DNA of 64,000 bases from an uncultured Psychroserpens sp. Lineage in GTDB: Bacteria; Bacteroidota; Bacteroidia; Flavobacteriales; Flavobacteriaceae. This document shows, in pieces, positions 24,958-34,020 of the stretch. The stretch is taken from positions 186,001 to 250,000 of the forward strand of contig NZ_CANMVN010000002.1 in NCBI RefSeq assembly GCF_947501425.1. Reading direction: 5' to 3'. The notes under the pieces are model-generated. The model worked only from the letters and a program-made list of their open reading frames with translations. It was not told the DNA's origin and ran no database searches. Position 1 is the first letter of the stretch; the number at the start of each line of letters is the position of its first letter. The position numbers and the translations under genes are program-made.

Positions 24958-27417
24958 ATGAAACAATTAATTCAATTATTTACTTTATTTATCGTCTTCA
25001 GTAGCTACGCACAACAAAATCTTACGTACCAACAACCACCTGAAGACATTCTTGAACTTGCCGATGTAGAACTCGCTCCTGGAGTGCAAATAGATAGTAA
25101 AGGAGAACATATGGTCTTATTGTATCGTGACCAATACAAATCCATAGCTGAATTATCTGAAACAGAATTAAGACTCGCCGGACTCAGAATCAATCCAGTA
25201 ACAAATATTGGAAGTCGGACCCGATACTTTACAAATATCAAGGTAAAGAAAACAAGCGATAAAGATGCCAGACAAGTTTCTGGTTTACCAAACAATCCTA
25301 GATTATCTGGTTTTAGCTGGTCTCCTGATGAATCCATGATTGCATGCCTCAATACGACAACTAAAGGTGTTGAAGTTTGGGTATTACACATAGCAGAAGC
25401 AAAAGTCACAAAACTAACTGATGCTGCTGTAAATGCTAATATGGGGAGCACAATCAACTGGTTTAAAGACAATAAAAATTTATTGGTTAAAATGCTTCCT
25501 AGCAATAGAAAAGAATTGATTAATACCGCAATTGCAGTTCCTACGGGACCTACAATTTCCGTAAGTGATGGTTCAAAAGCACAAAACAGAACCTATCAGG
25601 ATCTTTTAAAAACACCAAATGACGAATTTAATTTTGAGCAATTAGCACTTTCAGAAATAAAAAAAGTATCAATAGATGGAACTGTCCAAAACTTTTTAGA
25701 TCCAGATATGTATCGTGGTATCAGTTTTTCACCTGATGGAAATCATATTATGATTACAAAGATCAAACGTCCTTTCTCTTATTTAGTCACCTACACACGG
25801 TTTCCTAGTGAAAGTAGTATTTATGACACGACAGGAAAAGCTATCAAAACGGTTAATACTGTACCTTTAGATGAAGTAAGACCTAAAGGATTTATGTCTA
25901 CTCGTAAAGGAAAACGAAACATGTCATGGCGCGCTGACCAACCTGCAACATTGGTTTGGGTAGAGGCTCTCGATAATGGTGATCCTGCTGTAGAAACCGA
26001 TTATAGAGATGCGTTATACCAACTCAAAGCGCCTTTCAATAGTCAGCCAAAAGAAATTTTAAAAACTAAACAACGCTTTGGTGGTGTACAATGGGGAGAT
26101 GAGTCTACAGCTATTGCCTACGATTATTGGTGGAATACCAGAAATACAAAAACATATGTATTCAATCCATCAAGTCCTGATAGGACACCAAAAATTATTT
26201 CAGACAGAAGCTATCAGGATGTATACAGCGATCCTGGAGATTTTGTGAGCTCAAAAAATAAGTTTGGACGCTACACTTTAGAAATGAATGGAGACAAACT
26301 CTACCTTATGGGAGATGGTTATACCAAAGAGGGGCAATTTCCATTTGTTGATGAATATAATTTAAAGACGAATAAAACAAAGCGTTTGTATCAATCTGAA
26401 TACAAAGACAAAATAGAAAATTTAAGTTCGGCTATTGATATGAAAAAAGGTGAAATTCTGGTTCGTATTGAATCGCCAACCGAATATCCTAATTATTACA
26501 TCAGAAATATTAATAAGAAGAATGACCTTACACCTATCACAGCATTTGAAAATCCGTTTAAAAGCCTAGAGAAAATCAATAAACGTGTTATAAGTTACAA
26601 ACGTGATGACGGATTAGACCTCGAAGGAACGTTATACTTGCCATTGGATTATGAAGAAGGAAAAAAATATCCTATGATCTTATGGGCTTATCCTCGCGAG
26701 TACAAGAATAAATCCAGTGCCTCTCAAAGTACAACCAATCCCAATGAGTTTGTGTATCCATATTGGGGTTCACCAATCTATTGGGTCACCAGAGGTTATG
26801 TAGTCTTAGATGATGCCGCTTTTCCAATTGTTGGTGAAGGAGATGAAGAGCCAAATGATTCTTTTAGAACTCAGCTTGTTGCTAATGGAAAAGCAGCAAT
26901 TGACGCAGTTGATAACTTAGGCTATATAGACAGAAATAAAGTTGCTGTTGGTGGTCATAGTTATGGTGCATTCATGACCGCTAATTTATTATCACACTCC
27001 GATCTTTTTGCAGCAGGTATTGCCAGAAGTGGTGCATACAATAGAACTTTAACGCCTTTTGGTTTCCAAAGTGAAGAACGTAGTTATTGGGAATCACCTG
27101 AAATCTACTACAATATGTCACCATTTATGCATGCTGATAAAATGAAAACACCTTTATTACTTATTCATGGTGTGGCCGATAATAACTCTGGAACGTATCC
27201 TTTGCAAAGCGAACGTTATTTTAATGCGTTAAAAGGACTTGGAGCAACGGTTCGTTTGGTGATGTTACCAAAAGAAAGTCATGGCTATGCTGCCAAAGAA
27301 TCGATCATGCACATGTTATGGGAACAAGATCAATGGCTAGAGAAATATGTAAAAAACAAAGAGGAAGAGGAAGAGGAAGAACCTATTAGTAAATCTGAGA
27401 CAGAGATTAAAAACTAG
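24958..27417 (+). CDS. S9 family prolyl-oligopeptidase-like serine peptidase (exported)
   Basis: The ATG at 24958 gives an 819-residue protein with signal peptide MKQLIQLFTLFIVFSSYAQQ; an upstream in-frame start at 24898 adds 20 residues. The N-terminal two thirds form a beta-propeller with WD/TolB-like strands (LSGFSWSPDESMIACLN, GISFSPDGNHIMITK). The C-terminal hydrolase domain shows VAVGGHSYGAFMTANLL with nucleophile Ser668, LIHGVADNNSG with the Asp, and KESHGYAAK with the His. The closest group is the glutamyl endopeptidase-type S9 peptidases. An acidic run of seven Glu near the C-terminus, coded by GAGGAA repeats, is unusual. It is probably periplasmic and degrades peptides. A terminator follows directly. 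Confidence 0.92.
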   Translation: MKQLIQLFTLFIVFSSYAQQNLTYQQPPEDILELADVELAPGVQIDSKGEHMVLLYRDQYKSIAELSETELRLAGLRINPVTNIGSRTRYFTNIKVKKTSDKDARQVSGLPNNPRLSGFSWSPDESMIACLNTTTKGVEVWVLHIAEAKVTKLTDAAVNANMGSTINWFKDNKNLLVKMLPSNRKELINTAIAVPTGPTISVSDGSKAQNRTYQDLLKTPNDEFNFEQLALSEIKKVSIDGTVQNFLDPDMYRGISFSPDGNHIMITKIKRPFSYLVTYTRFPSESSIYDTTGKAIKTVNTVPLDEVRPKGFMSTRKGKRNMSWRADQPATLVWVEALDNGDPAVETDYRDALYQLKAPFNSQPKEILKTKQRFGGVQWGDESTAIAYDYWWNTRNTKTYVFNPSSPDRTPKIISDRSYQDVYSDPGDFVSSKNKFGRYTLEMNGDKLYLMGDGYTKEGQFPFVDEYNLKTNKTKRLYQSEYKDKIENLSSAIDMKKGEILVRIESPTEYPNYYIRNINKKNDLTPITAFENPFKSLEKINKRVISYKRDDGLDLEGTLYLPLDYEEGKKYPMILWAYPREYKNKSSASQSTTNPNEFVYPYWGSPIYWVTRGYVVLDDAAFPIVGEGDEEPNDSFRTQLVANGKAAIDAVDNLGYIDRNKVAVGGHSYGAFMTANLLSHSDLFAAGIARSGAYNRTLTPFGFQSEERSYWESPEIYYNMSPFMHADKMKTPLLLIHGVADNNSGTYPLQSERYFNALKGLGATVRLVMLPKESHGYAAKESIMHMLWEQDQWLEKYVKNKEEEEEEEPISKSETEIKN

Positions 27418-27435
27418 TCACATTACAAAAGATAT

Positions 27436-27464
27436 AAGCCATTCCTATAAGAATGGCTTTTTTT
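27436..27464 (+). terminator. Rho-independent terminator
   Basis: AAGCCATTC / GAATGGCTT with a 6-base loop and a T-run, 19 bases after the S9 peptidase stop codon. Confidence 0.88.
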
Positions 27465-27549
27465 ATGCCATCTTGTCATAATTTGTCTATTGGTATTTTA
27501 TTTGCCTAACACTAACTATTCAAATTAATTATATTAAAACACATATATC

Positions 27550-29436
27550 ATGACAAAAGGAAACATTAATGTATCGGTAGAAAATATTTTTCCGCTCATT
27601 AAAAAATTCTTATACAGTGACCACGAAATCTTTTTACGTGAGTTAATCAGTAACGCAACCGATGCTACACTAAAACTTAAACACTTAACAAGCATTGGTG
27701 AATCTAAAAGCGAATATGGAAATCCGCAAATTGAAGTCAAAATCGATAAAGACGGTAAAAAACTTCACATCATTGATCAAGGTTTAGGTATGACAGCTGA
27801 TGAAGTTGAAAAATACATCAACCAAGTCGCGTTTTCTGGAGCTGAAGAGTTTTTAGATAAATACAAAGATGCTGGTAAAGATGCTGGGATTATTGGTCAT
27901 TTCGGACTTGGATTTTACTCGGCATTTATGGTAGCTGAAAAGGTTGAAATCATCACAAAATCTCACAAAGATGAACCTGCGGCACATTGGACTTGTGATG
28001 GATCTCCAGAATTCACACTTGAAGCATCTGACAAAACTGACAGAGGTACTGAAATCATCCTTCATATCGCTGAGGACTCTACTGAATTTTTAGAAGAAGG
28101 TCGTATTAGTGAGTTGTTGACCAAGTATAACAAGTTTATGCCAATTCCGATTAAATTCGGAACAAAAACTGAAACCCTTCCAAAGCCTGAAGATGCTAAA
28201 GAAGATGATCCTGCCCCAACTCAGGAAGTTGATAACATCATTAACAATCCTAATCCTGCTTGGACAAAGCAACCAACTGAACTGGAGGACGATGATTATA
28301 AAAATTTCTACAGAGAACTGTATCCAATGCAGTTTGAAGAACCATTATTTAATATTCATTTAAATGTAGATTATCCGTTCAACTTAACCGGAATCCTATA
28401 TTTCCCTAAGATGACAAACGACTTGAATATGCAAAAGGACAGAATCCAATTGTACCAAAATCAAGTGTTTGTAACCGACAATGTTGAGGGTATCGTTCCA
28501 GAATTCTTAACCATGTTAAGAGGTGTGATTGATTCTCCAGATATTCCTCTAAATGTGTCACGTAGTTATTTACAAGCTGATGGTGCAGTGAAGAAAATTT
28601 CATCTTATATCACACGTAAGGTTGCAGATAAATTAAAAAGTTTGTTCAATAATAGTCGTGAAGATTTCGAAAAGAAATGGGACGATATTAAGATCGTTAT
28701 TGAATACGGAATGCTTTCCGAAGAAAAATTCTTTGAAAAAGCCGATGCCTTTGCGTTATATCCAACAGTAGATGGCAAATACTACACTTATGAAGAATTA
28801 TACAATAAGATCAAGGCAAAACAAACCGATAAAGATGATAAACTGGTAATCTTGTATGCTGCAGATAAAGATGCACAACACTCATACATTGAAGCTGCAA
28901 AAGCCAAAGGATATGAAGTGTTACTACTAGACTCTCCTATTGTATCACACTTAATTCAGAAATTAGAAACTACAAAAGAGAACATTTCGTTTGCACGTGT
29001 TGATGGTGATCATATTGATAATCTAATCAAGAAAGACGACACATCGGTTTCTAAACTTTCAGAAGAGGAAAAAACTAAATTAGATGAGTTATTAAAAGAG
29101 GTGATTCCTTCAGAGAAATTTAGTGTACAACTAGAGGCTATGGATAGTAATGCATCACCATTTATAATTACACAACCAGAGTTTATGCGTCGAATGAAAG
29201 AGATGCAACAAACAGGTGGTGGCGGTATGTTTGGAATGGGCAATATGCCAGAGATGTATAATCTTGTGGTCAATACCAATTCTGAACTTGTTGGTCAGAT
29301 TTTAGGGACCAAAACCAGAAAAAAACAAGAGCGTTTAATTAATCAAAGTTTAGACTTGGCACGTTTGTCTCAAGGCTTACTCAAAGGTGAAGAGTTGACA
29401 AACTTTATCAAGCGTAGCTACGATATGATTAAATAA
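27550..29436 (+). CDS. htpG: Molecular chaperone HtpG (Hsp90)
   Basis: A 628-residue bacterial Hsp90 of typical length. The GHKL ATPase domain shows ELISNATDA (31-39), IDQGLGMT (75-82) and IIGHFGLGFYSAFMV. The middle domain has NFYRELYPMQFEEPLFNIH, PKMTNDLNMQKDRIQLYQNQ and DIPLNVSRSYLQ with the conserved Arg. The C-terminal dimerisation domain lacks the eukaryotic MEEVD tail. A loop rich in Asp/Pro (KPEDAKEDDPAPTQEV) lies in the N-M linker region, as in many Bacteroidota copies. It is a single-gene unit with its own terminator. Confidence 0.98.
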   Translation: MTKGNINVSVENIFPLIKKFLYSDHEIFLRELISNATDATLKLKHLTSIGESKSEYGNPQIEVKIDKDGKKLHIIDQGLGMTADEVEKYINQVAFSGAEEFLDKYKDAGKDAGIIGHFGLGFYSAFMVAEKVEIITKSHKDEPAAHWTCDGSPEFTLEASDKTDRGTEIILHIAEDSTEFLEEGRISELLTKYNKFMPIPIKFGTKTETLPKPEDAKEDDPAPTQEVDNIINNPNPAWTKQPTELEDDDYKNFYRELYPMQFEEPLFNIHLNVDYPFNLTGILYFPKMTNDLNMQKDRIQLYQNQVFVTDNVEGIVPEFLTMLRGVIDSPDIPLNVSRSYLQADGAVKKISSYITRKVADKLKSLFNNSREDFEKKWDDIKIVIEYGMLSEEKFFEKADAFALYPTVDGKYYTYEELYNKIKAKQTDKDDKLVILYAADKDAQHSYIEAAKAKGYEVLLLDSPIVSHLIQKLETTKENISFARVDGDHIDNLIKKDDTSVSKLSEEEKTKLDELLKEVIPSEKFSVQLEAMDSNASPFIITQPEFMRRMKEMQQTGGGGMFGMGNMPEMYNLVVNTNSELVGQILGTKTRKKQERLINQSLDLARLSQGLLKGEELTNFIKRSYDMIK

Positions 29437-29480
29437 GATGAAATGTTATGCTGAGTTTAAATCGGCATATCACTAATAAC

Positions 29481-29513
29481 AAAACCACCTTGTATTTTCA
29501 AGGTGGTTTTTTA
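29481..29513 (+). terminator. Terminator of htpG
   Basis: AAAACCACCTTG / CAAGGTGGTTTT with a 6-base loop and a T-run, 45 bases after the htpG stop codon. Confidence 0.9.
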
Positions 29514-29714
29514 TGTAACTGATATTACTCATATGAAAATACCGACATCTTCAATAATTTTGCAATTAGTATTAAAAAATAAGCCATCTTAATTGCTGCC
29601 ATCTGTTTTTTCTTGTTAATATCAACCAATCAACTGATATTTTAAAAGAATACCGAAGCTTAACAGTTCATTTAAAAGGTTTTGCGTAATTTATACTACC
29701 AATCAAAAACTAAA

Positions 29715-30296
29715 GTGAAATCTGACAATTCCAAAATACAACACATTTTTAAAGATCTTTCATTTTCTGAAGATGAAATTAAGATCATTGAATCTGTATT
29801 CCAAAAGGTGGTTTACAAAAAAGGAACAGTCATATTAGAACCAGATGCCACTGTAGAAACCCAGTATTATATTTCAGAAGGTTGTTTACGTTCTTACCAC
29901 ATAGATGCTCAAGGCAAAGAACATACGGTTCAGTTTGGAATCAAAGATTGGTGGATTAGTGATTATACCGCATTCTTTTCTTCATCAAAGTCTATAATGA
30001 ATATTGAAGTACTTCAAGACGCTGTGTTATATCGATTATCAAAAAAAGACAAAGAATACCTTTATGCTAAAATCCCAAGGATAGAAACTTTTTTTAGAAA
30101 AAAACTGGAACGAGCATTTGGCGCGTTTCAAAAACGAATTTTATCTAATTTATCTCAAACTGCAAAAACCCGTTACCTTAACTTTATCAATACCTACCCT
30201 AATATAGAACAATGTGTAAAGAACTATCACATTGCCTCTTATCTCGGAATTACTACGGAAAGTTTAAGCAGAATTAGGAAAGAATTAGCAAACTAA
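29715..30296 (+). CDS. Crp/Fnr family transcriptional regulator
   Basis: The start is uncertain: there is no ATG at the 5' end. I prefer the GTG at 29715 (193 residues), which matches the usual size of this subgroup; a TTG at 29682 adds 11 residues. The N-terminal cyclic-nucleotide-binding-like domain includes KKGTVILEPDATVETQYYIS, EGCLRSYHIDAQGKEHTVQF and LQDAVLYRLSKKD. The C-terminal helix-turn-helix is recognisable in YHIASYLGITTESLSRIRKEL. It has no Cys cluster for an Fe-S centre, so it is not a classical FNR. It stands alone, downstream of htpG, and could control targets anywhere. Confidence 0.88.
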   Translation: MKSDNSKIQHIFKDLSFSEDEIKIIESVFQKVVYKKGTVILEPDATVETQYYISEGCLRSYHIDAQGKEHTVQFGIKDWWISDYTAFFSSSKSIMNIEVLQDAVLYRLSKKDKEYLYAKIPRIETFFRKKLERAFGAFQKRILSNLSQTAKTRYLNFINTYPNIEQCVKNYHIASYLGITTESLSRIRKELAN

Positions 30297-30341
30297 TTTG
30301 ATTTCTTAACATACATCAATTTTTTTACCAATCACTAACAG

Positions 30342-30440
30342 TAGATTTGCACAAAATAGTAAGATTGACATAACCCTATTGTAAATCCCTATGATTAATA
30401 GCTGATTAAGCGCAAGTCGAAGACACTTGCGCTTTTTTTT
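30342..30440 (+). ncRNA. Candidate small RNA with promoter and terminator
   Basis: TAGATTTG (30342-30349) is a full -7 match. About 60 bases later a strong terminator hairpin, AAGCGCAAGT (30408-30417) / ACTTGCGCTT (30425-30434) with eight T, ends the unit. There is no open frame between them, and the Crp/Fnr gene ends 112 bases before the hairpin. The lead-in GATTAATAGCTGATTA (30393-30408) resembles those of the hairpin units at 23395 and 23591. It could alternatively just be a distant terminator for the Crp/Fnr gene. Confidence 0.45.
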
Positions 30441-30484
30441 ATAACTTTAGTTCCCACAATACTAAATCACAACTTCAGCTAATC

Positions 30485-31663
30485 ATGAAAAAAAACAATT
30501 CCAGAAGAACATTTATAAAGAAAAGCACATTAGCTGGTTTAGCTATTCCTCTATTAGGATCAACGCTAGTCTATTGTGATTCAAAGGCGAAAAAAGAACC
30601 TAAAAGTTCAGATAAAAAACAACTAAACATCTTAATTCTTGGTGGTACAAGTTTTTTAGGACCTCATCAAATTGCTTATGCTATTTCCAGAGGTCATAAG
30701 GTCTCTACATTCACCAGAGGCAAAACTATTCCTACCATTCATCAAGAAGTATTTAAAAATGTTGAGCAGCTTATAGGCGATAGAGAAAATAACTTAAAAG
30801 CTTTAGAAAACAGAACTTGGGATGTCGTCATTGACAATTCTGGACGAAAAGTTCAATGGACTAAAGATACAGCCAATCTATTGAAAGACAATGTAGGTAT
30901 CTACATGTACACCTCCTCAACAGGAGTGTATTATCCGTACAAAGGAAATGATATTTCCGAAGACACTCCACTTGTTTTAAATATGCCTGAGGGACTTACA
31001 GAAGACCAAGAATATGAGCAGGACTACGGTATCATGAAAGGCAACTCCGAATTAGAAACCATAAAAGCTTTTGGTAAAGAACGTTCTATTATTGTAAGAC
31101 CTACCTACATGATTGGTCCTGGAGATAAAACAGATCGCTTTATACATTGGCCTCTCAGATTTGCTCAAGGTGGAAACATTTTAGTTCCAGGAAAAAAGGA
31201 AGACCTAGTACAATATTGCGATGTTAGAGATGTCGCTGAATGGTTTATACGTTTAGCAGAAAATAAAAGCTATGGTATTTATAATGCTGTTGGACCTAAA
31301 GAGAAACAAACCGTTTTGGAATTTGCAAAAGAAGGTGCTAAAACTTTTGATACCGAAGCTTCATTTACATTGGTTGACGATTATGAATTCCTCAAAGACA
31401 ATAACATATTTTTCACCATACCATGGGTTATAGCAGAAGGCGATCATTATGGGTCAGCAAGGATTTCGAATACAAGAGCTTTAGAGAACGGATTAACCTA
31501 CAGACCATTAAAAGACACCGTAAAAGACACCTATGATTGGTGGTTATCTGATGCCGTCTCAGATGAGCGAAAACAAAACTATGCCAACGACCCGAACTCG
31601 TTAATGGCAAAAGAGAACGAGATGCTTTCTAAATGGAAAAAACATCAAGGCATTAAGAATTGA
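30485..31663 (+). CDS. NAD-dependent epimerase/dehydratase, Tat-exported lipoprotein
   Basis: A 392-residue protein. The N-terminus MKKNNSRRTFIKKSTLAGLA is a twin-arginine signal (SRRTFIKK), and LVYC at residues 28-31 looks like a lipobox, so the folded enzyme is probably exported and lipid-anchored. The mature part starts with a Rossmann fold: LNILILGGTSFLGPHQ, VSTFTRGKT and WDVVIDNSGR. Then YTSSTGVYYPYKG and SIIVRPTYMIGPGDKTDRF follow, an extended-SDR pattern related to isoflavone-reductase-like and mRNA-binding epimerase proteins. Tat export of NAD(P)-binding oxidoreductases is typical when the cofactor is loaded in the cytosol. Substrate unknown. Confidence 0.9.
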   Translation: MKKNNSRRTFIKKSTLAGLAIPLLGSTLVYCDSKAKKEPKSSDKKQLNILILGGTSFLGPHQIAYAISRGHKVSTFTRGKTIPTIHQEVFKNVEQLIGDRENNLKALENRTWDVVIDNSGRKVQWTKDTANLLKDNVGIYMYTSSTGVYYPYKGNDISEDTPLVLNMPEGLTEDQEYEQDYGIMKGNSELETIKAFGKERSIIVRPTYMIGPGDKTDRFIHWPLRFAQGGNILVPGKKEDLVQYCDVRDVAEWFIRLAENKSYGIYNAVGPKEKQTVLEFAKEGAKTFDTEASFTLVDDYEFLKDNNIFFTIPWVIAEGDHYGSARISNTRALENGLTYRPLKDTVKDTYDWWLSDAVSDERKQNYANDPNSLMAKENEMLSKWKKHQGIKN

Positions 31664-31816
31664 TGATAATCCGAAATCATTGTTTAAAACAAAGCTTTTC
31701 AATAGTTTAAATTCTTACTATTAATAGGTTTCAAACTCTACATTTAACAATAAAAAATCAAATCTAAATCAGGTAGTATTACCTATAAATCTGAGCTTTA
31801 AATCATTTACATTGGG

Positions 31817-31841
31817 TGTTTAATTAGTAATCAATTAAACA
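31817..31841. promoter_or_regulatory. 9-base inverted repeat just before the decarboxylase/oxidase cassette
   Basis: TGTTTAATT (31817-31825) and AATTAAACA (31833-31841) are perfect inverted arms 7 bases apart, ending 7 bases before the ATG at 31849. As DNA it could be an operator; as RNA it would form a hairpin over the ribosome-binding region of the first gene in the cassette. Confidence 0.6.
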
Positions 31842-31848
31842 TCATATT

Positions 31849-32214
31849 ATGAATGAACCAGAATTTAAAGCAACCATGACCATTCCTAAGAATGGAAAAA
31901 AACTGTGGACAGACATTATGCAAAATCCACCTGCACTCCCAAAAGGTGTTACCGAAGACCAATATATTGTAGCTTCTTGTGCTAAATTCTCTGATGGCGT
32001 AACTGTCTTTGGAGGTGTAGCTGTAGGACCAAAAGATCAAGGTTTTAATTATCCACTATTTATGGTATTTGATAAAAACATGCATCAAGTTGGTGGTTGG
32101 CCAATTGATCCAAGTGATTGGGAAGATTTTCAAGTAAGCTCTATTCAATTCGCTATAGATCCAAATGACGATGATGGTAATTATCTACTGAACATTGTTG
32201 AAGAAACATCATAA
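31849..32214 (+). CDS. Conserved-looking 121-residue protein of unknown function
   Basis: A 121-residue cytosolic protein with no signal peptide or membrane span. It is acidic and beta-rich, with TMTIPKNGKKLW, YIVASCAKFSDGVTVFGGV, QGFNYPLFMVFDKNMHQVGG and QFAIDPNDDDGNYLLNIV. I do not recognise the family. It is first in a same-strand run with a thiamine-diphosphate decarboxylase (26 bases downstream) and a flavin amine oxidase, so it is likely an accessory to those enzymes. A 25-base inverted repeat covers its leader. Confidence 0.75.
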   Translation: MNEPEFKATMTIPKNGKKLWTDIMQNPPALPKGVTEDQYIVASCAKFSDGVTVFGGVAVGPKDQGFNYPLFMVFDKNMHQVGGWPIDPSDWEDFQVSSIQFAIDPNDDDGNYLLNIVEETS

Positions 32215-32240
32215 TACCAAGAAAATAGTGATAAGAACTT

Positions 32241-33968
32241 ATGAAAGATAAAACACCCAAAAAGGTATTCACAGTAGCTGACTACCTACTTACCCGACTT
32301 AAACAATTGAATGTTACTGAAGTGTTTCAGATTCCCGGAGATTATGTAAAACATTTTACCCAGTCTCTGGAACATTTTGATGGAATAGAAACTATAGGTA
32401 CGTCCAACGAGCTTGATGCAGCTTACGCAGCTGATGCCTATGGACGTACACGTGGTTTAGCTGCTGTATCTCTACAATATGGCGTAAGTACATACAGCGC
32501 ATTAAATGCTATTGCTGGCGCCTATGTAGAGCGCAGTCCTGTTGTTGTCATTAGTGCAACTCCTGGAGCTGATGCACGCCAAATAGGAGATATGTATAAT
32601 GTATTGTATCACCATTCTACAGGCAATCTCAATGCAGATCAGGAAATTTTTGAACACGTCACTGTAGCTGCAGACACTTTAAGCACTTCAGTTGGTGCTG
32701 CTAAAAAAATAGATGATCTCATCGTGGCAGCAATCACACATCAAAGACCTGTATATATTGCATGTTATAAGGAAGTATGGGGAGAGCCTTGTCAGAAACC
32801 TTCTAAAAAGAAGCTTGAACCTATTGTTTCAAAGAGTAAAAAAGCTGCACTCAAAAATGCTGTAACTCAAGCCTGGACAAAAATCAATCAAGCTAAATCG
32901 CCGTTGATATTTGCCGGAGTAGAAATTCTACGTCATGGCTTAACTAAAGAATTAAGTGAGCTGATAAAAGTAAGTGGCATGTTATACACCACAACCAGTC
33001 TTGGGAAAACAGTTCTGGATGAGAAGGGTGATAAATTTATTGGCACCTATTCTGATCAAGCTTCAATACCAGAGGTTTTAGGATGCGTAGAAGTTTCAGA
33101 TTGCTTCATAAATTTAGGGACAATCATTACAGATGATTATCTGTGGTTTGTAGAAAATAAATTTGCTGATATGATTATCTCCACCACGCAAGAAATGCGA
33201 GTTGGATATTTTACATATGAACGTGTAACGTTAAAAGACTTTATGCTTGCGTTAATAGAACGTTTTAAGGATGACAAGGGGTATCCATTAAAAACCAAAG
33301 CTCCTAAGCAACCTAAATTTCCTGAACCATGGATGTCAAATTCTGATCCAAAATTCAACAAGAAACCTGAAACAATAACATTCAATCGTTTTTTTGAGCA
33401 TTCAATGCAATTCTTAAAGAAAGAAAACATGTTAGATGATATCATTATGACCTTTGGTGTAAGTTCATCAATGTATGTAGCTACCAATGCTTATGGTTTA
33501 TCCAAAAACTCATACATATCCTCTGCCGCATGGCAATGTATAGGCTTTGAAACAGGAGCTGCCTCTGGTGCACAACTAGGGAGTGGCAAACGTGCATGGA
33601 CTGTATCAGGTGATGGTGGATTTATGATGATTGCCCAAGCATTGTCAACACTTGTTAAGTATAAACTTAATTCAGTCATTTTCGTAATGAACAACGGTGT
33701 TTATGCTATAGAGCAAGTGTTTGTAGATATGAATTCTTTTAAAGCTGGTCCACAATACAAGTTTGATACGTTTGACATCTTACCAAGATGGGATTATCAG
33801 GCATTAGCAAAAGCTTTTGGAGCACACAGCTACAAAGCAAAAACAATAGCTGAGCTCAATGCCGTTCTCAAAAAATTAAAAACAAAGACAAATCTTCCAA
33901 CCTTAGTTGAAATAGTAATCCCTGAAAAGGATTTACCTAAGCAAATGGAAAGAATTGGCAATGAATAA
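32241..33968 (+). CDS. Thiamine-diphosphate 2-keto acid decarboxylase (pyruvate/indolepyruvate decarboxylase-like)
   Basis: A 575-residue enzyme with the three domains of the PDC/IPDC family. The Pyr domain carries the activating Glu57 in GTSNELDAAYAADAYG, and the paired His124-His125 in VLYHHSTGN, a hallmark of non-oxidative decarboxylases. The central domain includes KSPLIFAGVEILRHGL. The ThDP-binding motif is GDG (457-459) through NN in VMNNGVYAIEQ. These features separate it from acetolactate synthase. It should turn a 2-keto acid into the aldehyde and CO2. The flavin amine oxidase gene follows by 52 bases and could supply the keto acid from an amino acid. Whether the substrate is aromatic, branched or pyruvate is not visible. 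Confidence 0.88.
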   Translation: MKDKTPKKVFTVADYLLTRLKQLNVTEVFQIPGDYVKHFTQSLEHFDGIETIGTSNELDAAYAADAYGRTRGLAAVSLQYGVSTYSALNAIAGAYVERSPVVVISATPGADARQIGDMYNVLYHHSTGNLNADQEIFEHVTVAADTLSTSVGAAKKIDDLIVAAITHQRPVYIACYKEVWGEPCQKPSKKKLEPIVSKSKKAALKNAVTQAWTKINQAKSPLIFAGVEILRHGLTKELSELIKVSGMLYTTTSLGKTVLDEKGDKFIGTYSDQASIPEVLGCVEVSDCFINLGTIITDDYLWFVENKFADMIISTTQEMRVGYFTYERVTLKDFMLALIERFKDDKGYPLKTKAPKQPKFPEPWMSNSDPKFNKKPETITFNRFFEHSMQFLKKENMLDDIIMTFGVSSSMYVATNAYGLSKNSYISSAAWQCIGFETGAASGAQLGSGKRAWTVSGDGGFMMIAQALSTLVKYKLNSVIFVMNNGVYAIEQVFVDMNSFKAGPQYKFDTFDILPRWDYQALAKAFGAHSYKAKTIAELNAVLKKLKTKTNLPTLVEIVIPEKDLPKQMERIGNE

Positions 33969-34020
33969 CAGCAATACTTGAGACTACAAAACAACAATAT
34001 TTCAACATAAATAATCAATT

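Noticed and set aside
25005-25505. 166-codon open frame on the minus strand inside the S9 peptidase gene
   Set aside because: It lies fully antisense to a well-supported gene, has no family resemblance and no promoter or ribosome site; several similar antisense frames (for example 38766-39134, 33137-33487) were rejected for the same reason.
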